Source: Rhea pennata
Taxonomy: Eukaryota > Chordata > Aves > Rheiformes > Rheidae
Reading direction: 5' to 3'
DNA length: 64,000 bases
Assembly (NCBI RefSeq): GCF_028389875.1
Contig: NW_026907676.1
Coordinates: 1,684,001 to 1,748,000 of the forward strand
The position numbers and the translations under genes were made by a program. Shown here in pieces: positions 58,960 through 64,000 of the stretch. Every line of letters begins with the position of its first letter. The stretch's first letter is position 1. A model generated the notes under the pieces. That model ran no database searches, was not told the origin of the DNA, and saw nothing but the letters and a program-made list of their open reading frames with translations.

Positions 58960-60606
58960 CTACTGCCAAGGCCATGCGTGCCTCTTGCTGGGCTGGGCAC
59001 AGGCCTCAGAGCTGCTTGCCTTCCTCTTGGTGGGCAGCCAGGGCCTCCCGGGTGAGCGCTGCCTGTCCCTGCCATCAGCAAAGGGGACGTGGCTGCAGCC
59101 CTGCACAGCGCAAGCAGCCGTGTCCTCCATGTGCCCCTGCTGGAGCTCTCTCTCCTCCCTGGAGGCAGCAGGGCAGCAGCTGGGGTGGCTCCAGCTAGTT
59201 TGGTTTGGCATGGCAGAGACTAGCGAGCTGCCCGCCCTGGCTTTGCTGTGGCTGCAGCTGGGTGTGTGGAGTGGCTGCTCTTTCTGCCCAGTGTCGCCTT
59301 CCTCTGCTGGGGCTGAGTGCTCCGAGTCTGAGGAGAGCACAATGCATTCAGGGCTTCTCTCTGCCGAGGGCTTCCAATATCCCACAAGGACACAGCTGTC
59401 TGACGAGGAGTCACTGTCCTGGGGGTTGGCAGGAGCCGGCAACTGTCTCTGGGCTTCTCCTCCTGCTTGAGCTGCCCTGTTGTCAGAGTTTGTCTGTAGA
59501 TCTTGGTGAGATTGTGTGGCTGTGGCAATGTCACGGGGGCCTGCATACGAGGTGACAGGAAGCGTTGTATAGCCAGGGCTGCCAGCTGGGGATGGACTCT
59601 GGGCTGGCCCTGGAGTCGTGGCTGTACCCGCAGCAGCTGCTGGGCTTAATGACGCTGAGGGGCCTCCTTCGTGCTGGCTGTGAGAGTGGCAATCATATAT
59701 GGCCTGCTGGTCGTAGGTCTCCATGGTGCATGAGCACTGGGCAAAGCTGATGAGCTCGTGGACGAAATGCCTGGTGCGACTCAGCAGCAGCAGCTCTAAG
59801 TCGTCAGCAAAGGCCTGACTGTCCAGGTCATACCTCCTGAGGTTTGTCAGGACGATGAGCTCCGTGATGGTGATCAGTGACTGGTGGACTCCAAAGGGGA
59901 CTCTCAGTTCGCGCTGGAGCCAGGGCAGCAACCTCTGAATGCTGTCCGGATTGCGGGAGAAGAACTCTGCGGAGATGTCTTGGGGGTGGCCGCCATGGGG
60001 AACCCTTTGCACGCGCATCCCTGTGCGGTACAGAGCACGGCAGAAGTTCAGCATCTCCTCCTCTGTCGCTGGCACATGTCTCTGAGATCTGCTCTCAGCA
60101 CTGGCCTGCCTGTGCAGAGACAGCCTCTGGCTTGGCTCCCGCAGCCCTCCGGCTCTCTGCCTCTGCCTGCTGTGGCTTGGAGGCCCCTCCAGGCTGCTGC
60201 CGTCCTGGGCAGAGGATGGCATCTGAGGAGCAGGGGACTGCTGCTGCGGGTGAGCTGCAGGGCGACGGTGCCTCCTGGTGGCAGGGCGACGAGGAGCTCT
60301 CTGTCGCGGCCGCCTGGCACAAGAGCTATCTTTGGGAGGCCTCACAACATACTCCTGGTAGTCATCTTCTGCCAGCACTGTGTGCAGAATAGACTGGAAA
60401 ACCTGCTTGCAGAGGGGGCATTCGGCCTTTGTTTTCGACCAGCGGAGCACACAACCAAAGCAGAACTTGTGGAAGCAGGGTTTCACATAGGCAATGTCGT
60501 CTAAGGTGTCCAGACAGATGGGACATGTAGCATCTGGAGCTGCTGGTGTTGGTGTGGTGTGCTGCAGAGGGCTGGGGAGAGCTGAGGATGAGGAACTACC
60601 ATCCAT
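58960..60606 (-). CDS. TOPORS-like RING E3 ubiquitin/SUMO ligase, copy B (548 aa)
   Basis: Full-length frame. Residues 28-66 form a C3HC4 RING (Cys28, Cys31, Cys44, His46, Cys49, Cys52, Cys63, Cys66), followed by KQVFQSILHTV as in TOPORS. Residues about 90-180 are Arg/Pro/Ser-rich. Residues about 185-306 match the TOPORS-family central region (FCRALYRTGMRVQ, RNPDSIQRLLPWLQREL, RYDLDSQAF, FVHELISFAQ). Near the end are two SUMO-interaction-like motifs (CVLVG 405-409; CIVLSSDSE 421-429) and a basic KRK stretch. TOPORS joins ubiquitin and SUMO to nuclear substrates; activity here is inferred. At 548 residues it is about half the length of vertebrate TOPORS and lacks the long RS-rich tail. Residue 237 is Pro where copy A has Leu, inside the conserved central region. 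The ATG follows a splice acceptor by 33 bases, so a 5' exon probably exists. It is a paralogue, probably not the single-copy TOPORS. Confidence 0.92.
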   Translation of the reverse strand: MDGSSSSSALPSPLQHTTPTPAAPDATCPICLDTLDDIAYVKPCFHKFCFGCVLRWSKTKAECPLCKQVFQSILHTVLAEDDYQEYVVRPPKDSSCARRPRQRAPRRPATRRHRRPAAHPQQQSPAPQMPSSAQDGSSLEGPPSHSRQRQRAGGLREPSQRLSLHRQASAESRSQRHVPATEEEMLNFCRALYRTGMRVQRVPHGGHPQDISAEFFSRNPDSIQRLLPWLQRELRVPFGVHQSLITITELIVLTNLRRYDLDSQAFADDLELLLLSRTRHFVHELISFAQCSCTMETYDQQAIYDCHSHSQHEGGPSASLSPAAAAGTATTPGPAQSPSPAGSPGYTTLPVTSYAGPRDIATATQSHQDLQTNSDNRAAQAGGEAQRQLPAPANPQDSDSSSDSCVLVGYWKPSAERSPECIVLSSDSEHSAPAEEGDTGQKEQPLHTPSCSHSKARAGSSLVSAMPNQTSWSHPSCCPAASREERELQQGHMEDTAACAVQGCSHVPFADGRDRQRSPGRPWLPTKRKASSSEACAQPSKRHAWPWQ

Positions 60607-60639
60607 GGCAGGTGCCTCAGCTGCTGCTGCTGTGCTCTG
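60607..60639 (-). other. 5' part of the coding exon of TOPORS-like copy B, with splice acceptor
   Basis: On the minus strand CCTCTCTTTCTTCAG ends at the AG 60,640-60,641, and the exon begins at 60,639. This is the same as in copy A. Confidence 0.6.
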
Positions 60640-62826
60640 CTGAAGAAAGAGAGGCCAAGATGATTCCCTTTGTCAGGAAGACTGTGAGGGTGATGTGGGG
60701 GCTGGACTAGGGTGCAGGCGGGGGTGCAGAAGAACCATTGGCACACACCGAAACTCAGAGGAGGCACCTTTGGGGCTGAGACAAAAGAATGTGGGCGCTG
60801 GTGGGCTAATAACCTGGAAGGCCTGGGTGCCCTCAAAAAGGGAGGTGTTGTGGGTCAAGCTCCTGCCAACTAAGGAAGAGAGCAAGGAAAGGCATTGCAA
60901 AATGTTCAGGCTCAGGAACTGCCTAGGATGTGCAGAAGCTCTCTGCCTCCTTCCTCAGAAAGAGGAGAGGCCTGTTTGCACCAATACCACTTTCATCAGC
61001 CGAACACGGGAGGCTGTGGGCACATGCATTCAGTCATGCCTCAGAGCAACTCTTCCTTGATGAACTGGGAGCAGCCAGGTACCTGGGGAACCAACATACT
61101 GTGCCTGGGGACGACGGGCAGCCTTGCCATTCTTGGGTACCCAGCCTCAGCGCAGCCCTTTCTGCTTCTCCTCTTCAAAAGCATTGCTGTGCTGCTTGGG
61201 ACTCAGCACTTCCCCAAAGCCCACTCTCCATCACCCCTTCCTTGCCTAGCCTAGCCTGCGGGACATTGCCAGGTGCAGCTCAGAGCTGCCGGTGGGCACT
61301 GAGGAAGAGGCAGCGAGGTGCCTGAGTGTTTCCAGAGACCCCTGCAGCCTCTTGGTGCCCACAGAGCACTGGCCATAGATGCACAGCCTCGCTGTCAGCT
61401 CAGTGAGCCCAGTGGGAGTATGGGAAAGACAGAAGGCACCTTTGGAATTGAGCACCCTGGGCTGCTGCTAGCCCCAAAACATCCCAGCCCCCGTGAGAGT
61501 GGCATGCGTGAGCGGAGCTCCTGCTGTGTCTTGCACACAGGCTCATCAGCAGCCTGGGGGTGAGCTAAGCTGGGCAGGACTCTGCCCCTGGGGAGCTGCA
61601 CGGAGAGCAGAGCAGCCCCAGAAGCTCAGAGGTGCCATCACAAGGGTGCCCTGAGCTGCACAGAGAGGACGCCCTGACCACAGGACCAGTGTTCCTTTGG
61701 GAAAGGACATGGTGCCAGGGCTTGGACACCTTTGGCAAGCCTTCCTGGATCTTTGCGCTTTTCCACAGCTTTCAGGGTGCTTCCTGAGCTGTCTGGTTGA
61801 AGGTTCAGGCCCAGACACGTGAGTTCTCTGTCAGGGAGCAATGTTATTTCTTTGGGCAGAGAGAGGGCCCCTCCGCGCTGCCATACAGCCAAAGGCAGCA
61901 GAATTCAGCAACACCCCGTGTCCCTGGCAGCTCTGGACCCTGCTCTTTTCAAGGCAGGGTGGAGAGGCGATGAGCTGGAGGAGAGGACGGGGGCCTCTCC
62001 TGACCCTGCAGCTTCCCCAAGCTGACAGTGTCTTCACAGTGGGCAGGGCGGGGGCTTTGGCAGCAGGCAGCAGTGTGATGGCCTCTCTCAGCACGATAAG
62101 AGCAAGCCCCGTCGCTCCGCGTGTCCCGTCAGTTGTGGGCTGCTCAGTGAGAGCGGATGGCACCCACCTCCATGGGCTTCTCTGCTGGGGGCAGTGCGCG
62201 TGGGGAACGCAGGTGCGTCTCGGCTCCTCCAAGGGTTCAGGTGCGCTCTCCGCGCGGTGCTGTCAGGCTGGAGGGCCCTGTGTGTATGTGCGTGTGGCTG
62301 TGAAGGGAACAGGCTGCAGCTAGGGGAAAATCCGACCTGTGGCTTGGTACCTCAAACCGTGTGAATAAGGCCGCAACCGATCCGGAATTCAGAGAAGTCG
62401 TCAGAGGTAACATGAGGAGAGGCAGAAATACGGGATGAATCTGTGGAATTGCCCAGCATTTCTGAAGGAGGAAGGGAAGCATTCACCAGACAGAGCTGCC
62501 TGTGGAGGGGGCAGGGGTGGGGATGGGGGTGTCAGGTAACGTATAGCTGAGGCGCGAAAGTGGGGCGGGATACACAGAACTACCGAGAACAATCTAAGGG
62601 TAAGCAGACATGCTTCCTGCAGAGCAGAGGGAGGTGGCGAGGACCTGCCCTTGACCTCAGTGAGTTCTGGGTGATTCTGCTTTTTAAAGGAAGATTTACC
62701 TGTTGGCTCTCTCTTAATGCACTGTCTGTATACCTCTGAAGACCAGGAAGCTTTCTAGCTTGCTGCGTGGCGTCCTCTCTGCCTGGGAGAACTCAGGCTT
62801 GTTCCGAGATTTGAACATCAGCAACC
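60640..62826. other. Upstream flank/intron of TOPORS-like copy B; no other gene seen
   Basis: Conserved with 2,203-4,389. Should contain the 5' exon and promoter of the minus-strand gene, which I could not place. Confidence 0.5.
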
Positions 62827-62829
62827 TCA

Positions 62830-63365
62830 GGGTCACGGAACCACGGAACAGCAGAGGGTGGGGGTCAGCTAGAGCAGGTTGCTTGGGGTCGCGTTCAGTC
62901 AGGTGTTCAATATCTCCACCAACAGAGACCCCACAGCCTCTCTGGGTGACCTGGGCAGTGTTTGACCACCCCCTCTGAGTGAAAAACCTGTCCCTTGTGT
63001 TTCAAGAGAATTTCCTAGATGCCAGTTTGTGCCCATTACCTCTTGTCCTGTCACTGGGCCCCAGGGAGAAGAGTCGGCCTCCATCCGCTGTTCTTCCAAT
63101 GTGTTGAAACACATTGATCAGATTCCCCCCGAGACTTCTTTTCTCCACGCTGACCACTCCCAGCCTCTCTGCATGTGATGCTGCAGTCCTGTAATCATCT
63201 TCATGACCCTTTGCTGGACTTGCTGCAGTATGGCCATGTCTCTCCTGTACTGGGGAGGGCAGAACTGCACACAGTAGTCCAGGTGTGGCCTCACTGGATC
63301 TGAGGAGAGGAGAAAATCACCTGGAGGTGACTGCCCTCCTAATGCAGCCCAGGATGCTGGTGGGC
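62830..63365 (-). mobile_element. CR1 LINE, 3' fragment (copy 2)
   Basis: Same insertion as 4,390-4,945, with a 13-base net deletion around 63,160 and scattered changes. The same [11 protein letters not shown] reverse-transcriptase end is visible. Confidence 0.9.
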
Positions 63366-64000
63366 AGGTGCTGGTGCCTGTAGTCGCCATGCAGTCCTGG
63401 AGGTTCAAGATGCTGAGGGCAATGGGGAAGGACAGTATCAACTGTAGAGATGTGGCCTTTGAGAGAGCAGACTTCACCTCCTTGAGGCAGCTGGTGGGGG
63501 GCATGTCATGGGAGGCAGCTCTGAAGGGGGAAGGAGAGCAGGGAAGCTGGCAAGCCTTTAAAAGCAGCTGCCTCCAAGTGCCAGAAGAGTGCAGCCCTGT
63601 GCTCAGGAGAACGGGCACAGCAGGAGACCACTGCTGTAAACAGCGAATTCCTGATGCAGTTAGAAGGCAAAAAGGCAGCACGTGGGGGATAGGAGCAGGG
63701 AGAAGGGAGAAGGCTACAGAGGAAGAGTTTAGAAGTGTTTCCCAGGCACATGGGCATGGCCTTAGGAAAGAGAAAGCTCCCTAGCAGGAGAGATAGAGAG
63801 CAGAGGCAGGTAAAGGTGAGGTCCTCGGTGCCTTCTTTGCCTTGGTCTTCAACAACAACATCCCCCCCACCCCCAGCTCCTATGCTTAGTGGAGGGGGGT
63901 TGTGGGGGAGATGAACTGCAGGCAACGTGCAAGGTTCGAGGGAGGGATTCCTTGCCAGAGCTCTGCCCATAGAAGTGCGTGGGGCCCTCACAGACTGCAT

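Larger units (their letters stand above)
58438..64000 (+). repeat. Segmental duplication, copy 2 (direct)
   Basis: Matches 1-5,576 from its first base, so the start at 58,438 is set by the window edge and not by a true breakpoint. Homology persists to the last bases of the window. Content and order are the same as in copy 1. Confidence 0.95.

Overview
The window looks like an ampliconic, repeat-rich piece of a bird genome, most likely a passerine. The evidence is several pieces of CR1 LINE (with the avian CR1 3' tail), a tRNA-derived SINE joined to a CR1-type tail (the arrangement of the passerine family TguSINE1), avian-type endogenous-retrovirus LTRs, vertebrate CpG-island promoters, and a TOPORS-like RING E3 ligase. 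Identifying the order Passeriformes rests on the SINE and is less certain than 'bird'. Chromosome identity cannot be read from the sequence. A multicopy palindromic amplicon would fit a sex chromosome, a germline-restricted chromosome or a microchromosome.

Layout. (1) 1-5,576 and 58,438-64,000 are near-identical direct copies about 58.43 kb apart. Each carries a minus-strand TOPORS-like gene plus a CR1 remnant, so the window is just over one unit of a probable tandem amplicon. The right copy (58,960-60,606) keeps a 548-codon frame. The left copy (523-2,169) is collinear but has an in-frame stop at codon 401. (2) 5,577-14,994 is mostly non-coding: degraded exon-like blocks, a SINE, CR1 and ERV debris. 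(3) 14,995-24,241 and 33,258-43,749 are the two arms of a large inverted repeat, each with two CpG-island promoters. (4) The spacer holds a solo LTR, about 5.8 kb of a 55-bp satellite (roughly 105 units), ERV-like sequence with a CA microsatellite, and a 1.9-kb stretch that is an inner continuation of the right arm only. (5) 43,750-49,264 is mostly unique sequence with exon-like fragments and one chimeric repeat junction. (6) 49,265-55,590 is a third, more diverged copy of the arm unit in left-arm orientation. It also contains the inner piece missing from the left arm, so it helps define the ancestral unit. (7) 55,591-58,437 has no recognisable gene.

The only protein gene I can name is the TOPORS-like one: a C3HC4 RING, the TOPORS-family central region and two C-terminal SUMO-interaction-like motifs. 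The inverted repeat probably carries transcribed but non-coding units: the CpG islands have strong promoter motifs (ETS, GC box, NRF1, YY1, paired CCAAT), but no convincing downstream protein. The most unusual item is the 55-bp satellite between the arms, whose unit carries both a CCAAT box and a CAGCTG E-box. Most other open frames in this GC-rich sequence look like chance.
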